Source: a virus. Taken from it: a stretch of 36,933 nt of DNA. The stretch's first letter is position 1. Each line of letters begins with the position of its first letter. The notes beneath the pieces are model-generated. The model did no database searches. It saw nothing but the letters and a program-made list of their open reading frames with translations, and was not told where the DNA came from. This document shows positions 18,201-26,721 of this stretch, piece by piece. The stretch covers positions 1 to 36,933 of IMG/VR virus record IMGVR_UViG_3300025138_000126, one strand, 5' to 3'. The position numbers and the translations under genes were made by a program.

Positions 18201-20040
18201 TATTAATTAATTGTCTTAATCCAGCTACTGTTCCTTTCTTTTTAACAAGATAGGCCATATTATGATAAAGACGTTTAAATATTTCTTTACTTACTCTATC
18301 AATTGGATATGGGAAACCTTTTGTAATTAGTTGTTCAACATAATCATCCCATGAATATCCATCTTGCCAATAGTTAGTAATTGTTCCTTTATTAATAGCT
18401 ATATAATTAGTTATTAATTCACTTCCAGTTGGAGGGACATAACTACCATTATCATTACCAATTAAACCTATAAAATTATCTTGATTATTATAATTATTTC
18501 CAAATCCAGTATATCCTAAAGAAGTTATTACATCATCAGCTAATGATAAAGGAACTCCTTTATCTAATTGATTTGTTGTATTTAATTTTTCAGTTACTGC
18601 TTTTGTATATAACCATAATTCATCAAAAGATTGTCCAACTAAATTACAAAATTCTACATAATTATCATTATTATTTTGTTCAGTTATAAACGTTGGTATA
18701 GTATAAAACAACCAATTTTCATTATTATTATCATAATATGAAGCAGAATAAAGCATTCCTCCATAATATTGATTTAAATCATCGTCACTACCTAACCATG
18801 TTAAAACTTGATTACTATCATAATCTAATAATTCAAAAGGATATGTTTTTCCAGATGAAGTATCTTTTGGATAAGCATCTGAACTTGTATTATAATATTG
18901 ATAATATTCAAACCCATCAAAATTCTTTATTTCATCTTCAACTTTAGTATATAATGCAGCCATACTAGATGATACAGCTGATGAATTCGAACCTGTAGTA
19001 GCTGATATAAGTCTTATATCATTTTCATAAGTTTGAATATTTTGTACTTTTAAATAAAAATTATTTACTCTTGATTTTGCAGATGAAAAATTAACAAATT
19101 CATTAAAAGATGCTGAAGAATAATTAGGTTGTAAATGTATACCTTTTCGGTTTAAAACATTTCCTAATTCATCTCTAGAAGCTGTTGATTTAGTATTAAT
19201 TAATTCATTTTTATTTTTATAAGTTGATGAATTATTAATAAAATCTTTAATATTTAAATTTGTATTAGGACCTTGTAATCTTATTGAATCATCTGGTATA
19301 TTTATACTTTCTTCAAAATTAATTTGAAATGCTTGAGTTTCTGCTGTTTTTGTAACAACATAAATCTCATTTCCTACTTTATATTTTAAGGGTAAAGCAT
19401 CAAATAGTTTAATTAAAATTGAATATTTTGGAATATCAACATCATCATTATTAATTTCAAGTTTAGTATTTATCCCTATATGATTTTCATTATTACCAAA
19501 TGAAATATAAAATTCATCAAAATAATCTGCTTGTTTTAAGGTTTGTTCAAAAGTAATAAAGGATGATTGAATGCTACTATTTGAAATATAATTTGATTTT
19601 AATCTTATTTCAGTTCTGTCTCCTGATATTTCTGCTAAATAATATGGATTATCTACAGAAGAACTTAATTCATGATTAACAAAATTATAAACAGCAGTTA
19701 ATTGACCGTTTGTAAACCCTACATCATATGTATTTTGTTCTGGATTTAGATTAATTATATTAGTTGTTCCTGTAATATCATCTTCTAATTGAACTCCACT
19801 AGGTGTAGCATTAGGGTTTGAATTATTAGTTATACTAAATCCTGAAAAATTATAATCAGAATATTGTACTTGTTTTTGAGCATCATATACATAAAATTCT
19901 ATATTATTTAGATTTTGAGTAAAAGACCCTGAGTAATCTTCACTTGGGATTATAGCTTGGGTAGATAACTCAAACCCATCTGTAAAAAAGGTAGATGGGT
20001 TTATTTGAGATATAGATGATGTAACTTCTATTAATGCCAT
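12274..20040 (-). CDS. Giant (2588 aa) tail/baseplate structural protein with LamG-like domain
   Basis: A single uninterrupted frame codes for 2588 residues. Near residues 590-640 it has YHNMAYLVKKKGTVAGLRQL and then WGIPNTILRINEFGGKN, a phrase I recall from large tail proteins of Bacteroidota phages. Residues about 680-920 (GVGFRFKTTGYPSSSYHGSF through GSFQEFRYYSNAIS) look like a concanavalin/LamG-type jelly roll. About residues 1100-1175 (DYLRLIKYFDDSLFKAIKNY) form a conserved helical segment. The rest is beta-rich, with G-D modules near 2070 and 2415. It may be a baseplate wedge initiator or a receptor-binding appendage. The position between gp6-like and peripheral genes supports baseplate assembly, while the lectin-like fold suggests glycan contact. 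Confidence 0.85.
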   Translation of the reverse strand: MALIEVTSSISQINPSTFFTDGFELSTQAIIPSEDYSGSFTQNLNNIEFYVYDAQKQVQYSDYNFSGFSITNNSNPNATPSGVQLEDDITGTTNIINLNPEQNTYDVGFTNGQLTAVYNFVNHELSSSVDNPYYLAEISGDRTEIRLKSNYISNSSIQSSFITFEQTLKQADYFDEFYISFGNNENHIGINTKLEINNDDVDIPKYSILIKLFDALPLKYKVGNEIYVVTKTAETQAFQINFEESINIPDDSIRLQGPNTNLNIKDFINNSSTYKNKNELINTKSTASRDELGNVLNRKGIHLQPNYSSASFNEFVNFSSAKSRVNNFYLKVQNIQTYENDIRLISATTGSNSSAVSSSMAALYTKVEDEIKNFDGFEYYQYYNTSSDAYPKDTSSGKTYPFELLDYDSNQVLTWLGSDDDLNQYYGGMLYSASYYDNNNENWLFYTIPTFITEQNNNDNYVEFCNLVGQSFDELWLYTKAVTEKLNTTNQLDKGVPLSLADDVITSLGYTGFGNNYNNQDNFIGLIGNDNGSYVPPTGSELITNYIAINKGTITNYWQDGYSWDDYVEQLITKGFPYPIDRVSKEIFKRLYHNMAYLVKKKGTVAGLRQLINIWGIPNTILRINEFGGKNKDETDDYDLWYQRYSYAYTPVANSYQASASAVMPWMPLQRNYIAETEYIVPDGVGFRFKTTGYPSSSYHGSFNSQSLAVKKSNGLDDDIFDWGIALFYTGSTSGSYSGSSNSDYRDYGQIKFYMSGAAADGGVVESDPIYLPFFDKGWWTVLLQRDKHSNVNTDSTTYTLYVKNKLYDGWDGNSIGFEGSASITNLDTSSGGVYGNDDFGTALFGGYISESINHGWNKYGTTIKDGVYVGGKLQGSRIGSTTGFITNEDGFGFSGSFQEFRYYSNAISESVFNDTVMNPESIEGNKITGSEASFDIINFRAPLGNELESFFTSSQLIAHTETIKSVHPAITASAPEYITGSFNDGTGNIINDYVINYQPNTIKRTYSKQNVETYFLDQPSIGIRNRISNKIQATSNLNFGTALSNVKSIQADPFISQSYTENINTLEVAFSPQDEINDDIIQTLGYGAIQSAIADPRFRTSSTYTYPQLDKIANDYFRKYVGSDIFDYLRLIKYFDDSLFKAIKNYVPARTSVSTGVVIKQNMLERNRYREPQVNSYSTQSYAINNIPLPQQNLEITGSIDLYEFSGSAGGSANEYNFLATQTGSMGFLSDIPNAISAGGYLNLMPNATLELEYGDFYIEYNGNSFANPPTMNDSTGLRSKKPISTQFSIHADGPITSVALIISSSLRGELFNLDKVWVGSGNTSSITPLIDIDPKETLNLFAYNSGNNISIATISNWVWKTYNPTIGPEDLESLATLPDISASISPNTQSYIENNITTLGIVPTIGNFQEEFYDGEYSGSALKTLITQSNPYKSILPSSELVNIPEIKPILTQAHDFNGAGAWTAIDNENTSFNTITGAAGLGPGYFTETVPFLIKPFQTYEISYDINLTQIYDYSAVVGLSMIQGGGAFSSNFYGGPQDNYAGNTNGSEFSYVNGVLTPNAGLVGGNLGNTAVSFSFMYTPPETSDNSSSVPAGKNNALWDNLNFSYSLMLAADAGLIGTLNNFSITGVGGIYEKVQNAIPWDLNVINNYNPLTSGSFEILNTQSLVFENSDYNPLNNNVSQNRRSTNHYQVEYENQNTIENLQSIIDVMYNPFSASSPLGPLTAPVVDSNYTSLAALNPTYDGTKIKSLDYNFFTPSGSVKPVNTLPAQSFNRKNVNVSYSVATNFLDGSTGSWDGDDVNERKTAVIDKHPQYIAHFNRSFEQFNFYNSRDFTIDSLISISMDDLGGKEITPESIDIDGSNAYKKWVSSVFEPTRKVGVSFTTQNSTSTKVINLETLPVGNYDILGGSVQFLTMNGNAKSISTNSNQYAYTIGGRKMGQTVDLGISTNNFQMLGLGPYNGGFIGGLSGSIVGADNIIESGSGLISNYNPLVGDQNTKQNAIILWNTNGSIIANHSKTNGAGTGAYISIDGVSLGSRSVTKITLYPDIWEDGFTDKVSSGVQPYGFLPGDIITIPNYVINLNGYSGFVGDLVFRLPEENVLLEKTNKISQPNETIQMITASQVTGEGQQFGFLLSGSGTVQLNGPFDANGDIPYDKTNNGGLSSAYYVPFSQNNRLSGDKDLPDNMKLSISGPQLALYHAYNQTVAKEMLRFPFTCPIDQAVYFNPLFVQEGIDAADPSNYYQWSPSGSDCDTYEDNQIPFLIERGDVLRIEGVKTVISASLTSSIDFIEDFTVEEVQDFYYSASYNEPTNGSFVPGSGPTNNYGGYTSITTNFNDLFQTSNGYSIGSYTSPPSAVQINSTQFTTSGIGTNGKINITPVVSDQKSLSSGQTYILEGTSFVFPGVSFGNNGGGYEVGDTITITSQTINSIFSNATQLYNVIITLTSEMLNTGGIGNPFSVASTLNPGCTNEYAYERNNTGDVPVSMPSFIKTFRNPGDVLQGLPGGAVTKFTIRKQVENDGKVMIKNTPPSLGSEGFLTQTGGGFLIPNDFTSIQKKNALNIINQLRQKNAFPGDTATDSGNNQTS

Positions 20041-20046
20041 TTTTTA

Positions 20047-20565
20047 TTAATTTTCTGGTATGATTTCTCTTGCTTCGTTAATTGCTTTATCTATTTCTTC
20101 TTTTGCTCCTAATACGTTACCTATATCTAAAGTTAATTGTAAATTTTGTTCTCTTAATTCTGCAATTTCATCTAATAAAGCTTGTATTTCTAGCCTATTA
20201 GCTTGATAATTTACATATTCACTACTTTCCTCTATTAATGTAGTATGTGAATTAGGTCCTGTTTTTGGTATTAAAAAGAATAAGTTTTGATATATATTAA
20301 AAAAATCTCCTACGGTAGCCAAATTAGGATTAAAGAAAGATAAATCAGGTTCAGTTACCCCCAATTGTGTAAATTCTGTGTTTATAGTTAAATTAAACAT
20401 TTCTTTATTAAATGCTTCTCTAACTAAAGTAACTGGGATGGAGTTGTTGGTTAAATCAGCATTAGTTACTTCAATTGTACTCCCAGAAGGAGGGTTTGAA
20501 GGATTAATGGGTTTAATTTCATCCTTTAATTTTAATTCCACACTATTGTAATCTGTTTTAGCCAT
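20047..20565 (-). CDS. Small structural protein with C-terminal coiled coil
   Basis: This is a 172-residue protein. The first 110 residues are mixed beta/coil with a Pro/Asn-rich start. The last 60 (ANRLEIQALLDEIAELREQN onward) have heptad spacing and are a probable oligomerising coiled coil. It lies between the 624-residue DNRLRE-like protein (sharing one base) and the giant tail gene (6-base gap), so it probably joins two tail components or forms a trimeric connector. No family is recognised. There is no signal peptide or membrane segment. Confidence 0.7.
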   Translation of the reverse strand: MAKTDYNSVELKLKDEIKPINPSNPPSGSTIEVTNADLTNNSIPVTLVREAFNKEMFNLTINTEFTQLGVTEPDLSFFNPNLATVGDFFNIYQNLFFLIPKTGPNSHTTLIEESSEYVNYQANRLEIQALLDEIAELREQNLQLTLDIGNVLGAKEEIDKAINEAREIIPEN

Positions 20566-22439
20566 TATCCATTTACTACTTTAAACATTACATCTTGATC
20601 AAACACATGAGTAGTTCCATCTACAACTGTTTTTATTAAAATTGTATAATATCTTTCAGGTTCTAACCCATTCATATAAATATCAAAATAACTTGAGGTT
20701 GAGTCTGCACTAATTTTTGTATAATCATTATCAAAAGGAATTACAAATTCATTAGTATCTGTATCTTTAATAGCGTATAAAGATGAATTTTTATGTAAAT
20801 AAAAATTAGTAGTGTATAAAGATGATGTTTGAAATACTATATCTGGATATTTTGGGATTGCTGCTATTCTGAATCTTTCAACACTTTCAGAATAATATGT
20901 TCCATTATTATTATAAACGGACATAAATGCTTCAGGTGTACCTAAAGTTATATTATTAGATGACCCTGTATCATAATACCAATCTGACCATTTTAAATCT
21001 AATAAAGGAGGATAAATTGTATTTGTATCAATTGAAAAATATCTAAAAGTAGCTGTTGTTGCTTGACTATTGATAAATTCTTTTGAACTTGATTGTTTTA
21101 CTAAAAACCCATCATTTTTAAACCCAACTGTATTATCTACTAAAGAATTAGTATACCAAGTTTTTATAGTATCTGTTACATCAACACTTAAATCAACCCC
21201 AATACCATATGAAAATGATTGTGATTGTATTACAGGTAATTCTAAATTTGATCCTGTATACCAATTTCCTCCTCCATCTACAGATGATGAAAAAGATGCT
21301 GTTGCATAAGGTTGAAAAGGTCCAGTTGTTTGCCATTTTTGGGCTCCAATATCTGACCCAGAATATGTTCTCCATTCCCAACTTGCACCATCAGTTGACT
21401 GGGGTAAATTTGAAAATTTTCCACTTCCCATCCCCCAACTTCCGGATATAGGGTATATTTTTAATTCTTGATCTATATTTAAACCACTAACTACTGCTGC
21501 CGAATTTCTTAAATCAACTCCAAATTTTCTATTGCTCCAATTAGATGCTGATATAGCTGGTGATGATAATGTTATTTTTATATCATCTGACATTGGGTAG
21601 CCTGAAAATGATTCTGATTTGAATATTAATTTATCTCCAGGCCTATAACCAATTCCATAAGGTGGTTGTGCCTCTAAAACTGTAACTGTTGTTACTAAAT
21701 CATCAGCATGAATTTTAAAATAAAAAGTATCATCAGGATAAGCTCCAGCAAATGTAAATACTCCTGCTCCTACAGTTGAATCTATAGCTGCAGGTGTTAA
21801 ATAAATATCATTATTATCAAAATATGAAAAATAATCTTGACTTACATATGAAGCAGATCCATTATTTACTATGGGTGCAGATATTACTTTATTATCTTTA
21901 ACTACTAAATTTATTGAAGCACTTAAAGAAGATGTTGTAACTGTATTTTGTACATCATCATTTGATATAATAAAAGGACCATAAGTACCATCATTTGCTG
22001 TAAATGTAGGAGTAATTACTAAATCATCTACTATATCTCTATTAGGTATAAAGTAAGTTCCATGTGTTTGAACATTAAAATGTTGTCCTCTTCCATTTCC
22101 TGTTGATGAAGATGGTATTAAATCCCATGAAGGTGTTATATATCCTACACCATTTGATTGTGTTGGATAGTTAGCAGATGATGTCATTGTTTGATCATAT
22201 AAAAGATCAGATCCACCTATATCTGTATTAAGTACTGTTACTCCTGATCCTGATATATAAGTTGTTATAAAATTATTTATTTCTGGTTGTGAAAATTCTA
22301 ATAAATATCTACTAACTTGTGGAAGAGCACCTTCTATGTAAGTAGAAGCTTCTAATATTTCATCCAAACCAGTATTTAAACTCTGAGAAACTGAGTATAA
22401 TGATGTATCTTTTGTAGGAAAAATTTTATATATTGCCAT
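20565..22439 (-). CDS. Virion protein with DNRLRE-like N-terminus and beta modules
   Basis: This is a 624-residue protein. The opening YKIFPTKDTSLYSVSQSLNT then GLDEILEASTY fits the start of DNRLRE-type beta domains (P-x-x-D-x-x-x-Y ... N-x-G), found in extracellular adhesive proteins. About residues 255-285 contain YGIGYRPGDKLIF, another copy of the G-Y-x-x-G-D module, and the C-terminal 100 residues resemble a fibronectin-like fold (YMNGLEPERYYTILIKT). It is followed directly by the coiled-coil protein and preceded by the gp6-like gene (9-base gap). A tail fibre or baseplate plate protein that may touch the host surface is the best reading. Confidence 0.75.
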   Translation of the reverse strand: MAIYKIFPTKDTSLYSVSQSLNTGLDEILEASTYIEGALPQVSRYLLEFSQPEINNFITTYISGSGVTVLNTDIGGSDLLYDQTMTSSANYPTQSNGVGYITPSWDLIPSSSTGNGRGQHFNVQTHGTYFIPNRDIVDDLVITPTFTANDGTYGPFIISNDDVQNTVTTSSLSASINLVVKDNKVISAPIVNNGSASYVSQDYFSYFDNNDIYLTPAAIDSTVGAGVFTFAGAYPDDTFYFKIHADDLVTTVTVLEAQPPYGIGYRPGDKLIFKSESFSGYPMSDDIKITLSSPAISASNWSNRKFGVDLRNSAAVVSGLNIDQELKIYPISGSWGMGSGKFSNLPQSTDGASWEWRTYSGSDIGAQKWQTTGPFQPYATASFSSSVDGGGNWYTGSNLELPVIQSQSFSYGIGVDLSVDVTDTIKTWYTNSLVDNTVGFKNDGFLVKQSSSKEFINSQATTATFRYFSIDTNTIYPPLLDLKWSDWYYDTGSSNNITLGTPEAFMSVYNNNGTYYSESVERFRIAAIPKYPDIVFQTSSLYTTNFYLHKNSSLYAIKDTDTNEFVIPFDNDYTKISADSTSSYFDIYMNGLEPERYYTILIKTVVDGTTHVFDQDVMFKVVNG

Positions 22440-22448
22440 AATTTATTT

Positions 22449-24311
22449 TTATAATGGTACTACTCTACCTTTAATATCTTGTGTTGGATTTTTTACTTCA
22501 AAAACCATTGGATCAATTGATGGGTAAATAACCCCATTAACTGTTGCAAGAGGTATGTCATATGAAAATTTACTATATCCTAAAGCTTCACCTGCTAAAT
22601 TATTTACTGTTATATTTTGTACTGTTTGTACTCCATTTACTTTATCTAAAAGAATTGAAATATCTTTTAATAAAATAGGTTCATTAATTTGCCATTTATC
22701 TATATTGAAAAAAGTTGTTAAAGAATCTACACATTTAGTTATAACCTCATCATTATTAAAATTAGGTAAAACTATTATATCGAATAAAACTTCAATATTA
22801 ACTATGTAAGCATCTTTTATATTAATAGAATCATTAATCATTCTATATTCTGATAAATAAGTCTGTAAATTTCTTTTTAATAAAAATGAAGCAGATCTTA
22901 ATTTTTTATTTATATCATAAGATAATATATATAAATCTAATACTGTTGGTAATTCACCAGCTTGATAATCACCTATTTTTTGAGGTTCAGCATGGGCTTT
23001 AGCTATTACTCCTAAATTAGCAGGCATTGATAATGATCTAACTAAATAATCTTGTGTTGTTACTGTTCTTAATTGGTTTTGAAAATTACCTAAAGAATTT
23101 AATCTTATATCTTCAATAGTATCCCCATCCATCCCTCCATCTGCTGCTAATACATTATTACTTGATACAGAATTAAATATATTATTTGCTAATGTAGTAT
23201 TGTTTAAGTCTGGGTTGATAAAAACTATATTAGTATCATCTACTATTGTTAAAGATCCGGCTTCAACATTTGCTGCTGCTCCCCCACCTGTTAAATATCT
23301 TACTGATAAAGTAGTATTGTAAGGAGCAATCCCATAAGTATTTGTAAATACAAAATTTACAGGTGAAAAAGCTGTTGTTAATTTAGTTTTTTCAAAAGGT
23401 AAACCTAAACCTACATTATCTGGATTAGGTATTATTTCTTCTGTTGTTGATCTAGTACTACCTGCTCCAAATTGAAGTTGTAAATTATTTTCATTTAAAA
23501 ATCTAGTAGCAAATCTTCTTTGTACTGTTTTTAATTCTAATATATATGGTACTTCTGTATCTATTGAATAGTTAGGGTCATTTGTATTTGTGTTTCTAAT
23601 CGAATTAAATACGTTTTCTTGCGCTAAATTAGGTACTTCATACCAGACATTGCCATCACTATCTAATACATCTAATACGCTTATAATATTACTATCATTA
23701 ATAGTTCTTGTATCAAACTTTTTAGAAGCTGTGAATGTAAATTGTTCTGTATTAACAGTAGCTGAAATTGCTTTTCTTGCTTTTTTTAATAAATAATATG
23801 TTGGGTTTAAACCAGATATTTGGTATACGGATACTATTGTAGGATCTAATGAGCTTGAAGATGAAAAATCAATTGCATCTTCTATTATAAATTTTTGAGT
23901 TGAATTTGTATTAGATGAAACTTGAGTATTTTCAGGAATTATTAAAGAATAATTATAATCTGGGACAAATTCTCCTCCTACCTGTATAGCTGGTACTTGT
24001 TGGTAAAAATCAATCATAGTAGAAGCTACTGTTGTTACTTTAGGAACATAACCTAAAGAATAAGCTAATGCATATAAATTAGTAGTCTGTCTGGCTTTTT
24101 GAATGAAAGTTTCTTGTATTTGATTATCTAAATAAAAAGATAAAACATCTCCTACATAAGCTGCCATTTCCATAAACAGCATACCTGTAGAGGTTTCAGT
24201 AAAGTCATTATAAGTGTTAGGAAAATATGTTTTAGAATATTGTATTAAAGAATTTCTAAGGGTATTAAAATCTCTATCAATATATCTTATGTCTCTTTCT
24301 AGTCTAGCCAT
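22449..24311 (-). CDS. Baseplate wedge protein, T4 gp6-like
   Basis: This is a 620-residue protein. The opening LERDIRYIDRDFNTLRNSLI is followed by FTETSTGMLFMEMAAYVGDV and FYLDNQIQETFIQKARQTTN. This is the conserved start of T4 gp6 / Baseplate_J-like wedge proteins, where gp6 forms the iris ring that drives sheath contraction. The length is close to that of T4 gp6 (about 660). It follows the gp25-like gene with a one-base overlap, the same gp25-gp6 order as in T4-like genomes, which strengthens both calls. C-terminal residues (VQNITVNNLAGEALGYSKF) are consistent with the family's beta domain. Confidence 0.87.
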   Translation of the reverse strand: MARLERDIRYIDRDFNTLRNSLIQYSKTYFPNTYNDFTETSTGMLFMEMAAYVGDVLSFYLDNQIQETFIQKARQTTNLYALAYSLGYVPKVTTVASTMIDFYQQVPAIQVGGEFVPDYNYSLIIPENTQVSSNTNSTQKFIIEDAIDFSSSSSLDPTIVSVYQISGLNPTYYLLKKARKAISATVNTEQFTFTASKKFDTRTINDSNIISVLDVLDSDGNVWYEVPNLAQENVFNSIRNTNTNDPNYSIDTEVPYILELKTVQRRFATRFLNENNLQLQFGAGSTRSTTEEIIPNPDNVGLGLPFEKTKLTTAFSPVNFVFTNTYGIAPYNTTLSVRYLTGGGAAANVEAGSLTIVDDTNIVFINPDLNNTTLANNIFNSVSSNNVLAADGGMDGDTIEDIRLNSLGNFQNQLRTVTTQDYLVRSLSMPANLGVIAKAHAEPQKIGDYQAGELPTVLDLYILSYDINKKLRSASFLLKRNLQTYLSEYRMINDSINIKDAYIVNIEVLFDIIVLPNFNNDEVITKCVDSLTTFFNIDKWQINEPILLKDISILLDKVNGVQTVQNITVNNLAGEALGYSKFSYDIPLATVNGVIYPSIDPMVFEVKNPTQDIKGRVVPL

Positions 24312-24718
24312 TATTGTAGTAATATGTTTATATTATCTTCTATTCCGAAATTAACAATCTGATATGTTAAGTTAAAATTAACAGTATTTTCATCTTGTTG
24401 ATTATTAAATTCTATTTCTTTTACAACAACACTAGGGAAATATATTGATATGTTATTTTGTATTGTTGATTTTAACTCTTCAGTTGTTACATCTAATATT
24501 TGTTCAAATAATAAACTTCTTAAATCAGCTCCAAATAAAGGTCTAAATACTCTTTCTCCCTTATTAGTTAATAAATAATTAACTAAATTAGCTTTTATTT
24601 GTTCTCTTGTAGTATAAGTAGGTATAAAAACAGCATCCCCATCTAATGGAAAACCAAATCCAACCGCTCTACTTGGTTGAAGATCTATAGGAAATTTGCT
24701 TTGTATTATTCTTGCCAT
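24311..24718 (-). CDS. Baseplate wedge protein, T4 gp25-like
   Basis: A 135-residue protein, the normal size for the GPW_gp25 family. FKFPIDLQPSRA-like opening residues, AVGFGFPLDGDAVF, and TREQIKANLVNYLLTNKGER then PLFGADLRSLLFEQ are the family's signature (the NKGER phrase and the F-G-x-x-L motif). gp25 joins sheath to baseplate and starts sheath polymerisation. It overlaps the gp6-like gene by one base and starts 2 bases below the end of the small 115-residue gene. Confidence 0.9.
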   Translation of the reverse strand: MARIIQSKFPIDLQPSRAVGFGFPLDGDAVFIPTYTTREQIKANLVNYLLTNKGERVFRPLFGADLRSLLFEQILDVTTEELKSTIQNNISIYFPSVVVKEIEFNNQQDENTVNFNLTYQIVNFGIEDNINILLQ

Positions 24719-24720
24719 TT

Positions 24721-25068
24721 TTATTTACTCATTAATCCCATTATTTGATTCATATCAACTTCTCCAGGAGGTAATGTACCATTTGCTACATCCATTCCAG
24801 CTTGTGGTTGAAAAGACTGAGCATTATTACTTGTAAAAGTTGCTGCAGTATCTCCTAAAATATTTTCATAAGCAGATCTTTTATCTGCTGAAGACATTGT
24901 AGGTGTTTGCGGAATAGGTGGAATTGTAGGTGATATATTTTCTACTATTGGTGATTGTGTTATAACTTTTGGAGTTTTAACAGCTTCTAATAAAATTTCT
25001 TTCAATTCTTCCTGAATTGCTTCTCTTACTGCTTCTTTAATTACAGATTTTAGGGCTGATGTCTTCAT
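24721..25068 (-). CDS. Small virion-associated protein with amphipathic leader
   Basis: This is a 115-residue protein. The first 30 residues (MKTSALKSVIKEAVREAIQE then ELKEILLEAV) are an amphipathic helix with several (I/L)xE triplets and resemble the start of the acidic 256-residue protein (MKKSELKEIIKSS). The middle is Pro/Ile/Thr-rich and probably disordered. The end, QAGMDVANGTLPPGEVDMNQ, is short and charged. I recall similar small proteins in marine T4-like phages but no function. It lies immediately before gp25. The upstream -7-like box would place the transcript start within a few bases of the ATG. Confidence 0.65.
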   Translation of the reverse strand: MKTSALKSVIKEAVREAIQEELKEILLEAVKTPKVITQSPIVENISPTIPPIPQTPTMSSADKRSAYENILGDTAATFTSNNAQSFQPQAGMDVANGTLPPGEVDMNQIMGLMSK

Positions 25069-25098
25069 TTTATTTATAAATATTACGTTATTAAATTT

Positions 25099-26721
25099 TT
25101 ATGTTGTTCCTATTGAAAAATTAGCTTGTGCTCCATTTCCTCCTTGATACATTGTTAGAGTATATTCATATATTCCTGGAGTTAATAATATTAAACTATC
25201 TGATCCAACCATACTACCAGCTACATATAACTGCATACTCTGTTCGGGTTTAGGTGGTTGACTAATTCTAAATATAGATGTAATATCATTATTAGAATTA
25301 CCTCCGCCAGTAACGTTTAAAACTATTCTAATATTATTTTCTGTAGTTGTTATAGTTCCTTCAACTTGTGAATATGGAGTATTAATTACATTAGGCCCAT
25401 TTAAAGTATATGGAGGTACATATCGAGATGAATTTGTACTTGTAATTGCATTTGTAGTTACATTTTCTAAAAGAGGTCCACCTCTTACTATTTGATCTAT
25501 TTCTAAAGCTTCTGTTGCTTCGTTTATAGCAGCAAATTTATTTGCTCTTGTTGTTAACCCATCTAAATATTGATCTATATTATATTTCATTTCCTCAACT
25601 AAAACTTGAACTGATGAACTAAATGAGTATCTATTTTGAAGTTGAGGGTCATTATATAAAGTTATAGGACCACTTAAAGGAACTAATGTTCTACCAGTAA
25701 TTATAGGTTCTGCATAATAAAAAATATCTGCTGTTTGAGCATTTGATGAAAAATATCTTACTCCTTTTATTCTACGAGAAGGAAAGAAAAATGGATTATC
25801 TTCTGGTGGTTCAGTTTCTAAAGTTAATGTAAAATTTCTATATACATAGGGAGGTTCTGAATTGAATTGTAAAGATGCAATCAAATTTTCTTCATTTGCT
25901 ACATTTACAGCTGCTATAGAAGATTCTCCTAATTCTGCTAATGCAGCTTGAATGTCTGATGTTACTATATTTTTAATAATATCTATATCTCCTTGACTTA
26001 CACCATCTCCTCCGGCATTTGGACAAGAATCCCCTAATACTGATTTTGCTTTAATAAATGCTAAAATATCTAATATTGGATTTATTCTTGCTGTTGTATC
26101 ATCTATTAAAACTATTGTTTGGGAAATCATTCCTAATATAGCATTTACTAAAATTGGAATTGCTGTAGTAATGGCTGCACCCATTGTTAATAATTTGTCT
26201 AATTGATCTAAGGCATCAGATAAAATAGTAATTATATTTACAGGTATACCAACACCTGGTGGAACAGATGTAGGGATTGGAATTAGTTTTATTACTTTAA
26301 CAGCAGCTTTAACTGTTACTATAACATTTCTTAAATTACTTGAAGTTGTTTCTAATATTTGAAGGGGTTGTTGTATTTGAATTAATGCTTCCTTTAAAGA
26401 AGAAATATTATCAATGGTATTTGTAAGATTAGCTTTTAAAATTTCATTTTCTTTTTCTACACTATTTATTTGGGTTTGGGTCATAGCAGGAAAACTGCAT
26501 AAAACCTCAGGAGTTAAAATATCATCAGTATCATCTAATTCTCCTTTTGCTAATGCTTCTATATCAAAAGGTAATAATTGAGGATTAATTTCTGCTTTTT
26601 CAACTAATTTAAGCCCAGAAACTGTTAGTTTATCTTTCATTAAACTCAAAGATCCCTGTATTTTAACAGTATCCTTTGCTACTTTAACTACTTGTTTTAC
26701 TATGACTTTTTCTAATCCCAT
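25099..26721 (-). CDS. Tail/baseplate structural protein with coiled-coil and hydrophobic helices
   Basis: This is a 540-residue protein. Residues 80-135 are a coiled coil (VEKENEILKANLTNTIDNIS). Residues 140-215 contain long hydrophobic helices (VPPGVGIPVNIITILSDALD; ITTAIPILVNAILGMISQTI) that could insert in a membrane or pack inside the tail tube. The C-terminal 250 residues are beta-rich and end with Gly/Asn-rich strands. It is set between the spike-like protein and gp25, so it may be a hub, tape-measure-like or tail-tip protein. It is short for a tape measure of a long tail. No family is recognised with confidence. Confidence 0.7.
   Translation of the reverse strand: MGLEKVIVKQVVKVAKDTVKIQGSLSLMKDKLTVSGLKLVEKAEINPQLLPFDIEALAKGELDDTDDILTPEVLCSFPAMTQTQINSVEKENEILKANLTNTIDNISSLKEALIQIQQPLQILETTSSNLRNVIVTVKAAVKVIKLIPIPTSVPPGVGIPVNIITILSDALDQLDKLLTMGAAITTAIPILVNAILGMISQTIVLIDDTTARINPILDILAFIKAKSVLGDSCPNAGGDGVSQGDIDIIKNIVTSDIQAALAELGESSIAAVNVANEENLIASLQFNSEPPYVYRNFTLTLETEPPEDNPFFFPSRRIKGVRYFSSNAQTADIFYYAEPIITGRTLVPLSGPITLYNDPQLQNRYSFSSSVQVLVEEMKYNIDQYLDGLTTRANKFAAINEATEALEIDQIVRGGPLLENVTTNAITSTNSSRYVPPYTLNGPNVINTPYSQVEGTITTTENNIRIVLNVTGGGNSNNDITSIFRISQPPKPEQSMQLYVAGSMVGSDSLILLTPGIYEYTLTMYQGGNGAQANFSIGTT

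Noticed and set aside
25099-26721. Tape measure protein
   Set aside because: The coiled coil and hydrophobic helices fit, but 540 residues with a large beta C-terminal part is short and unlike usual tape measures, so only a general structural call is given.
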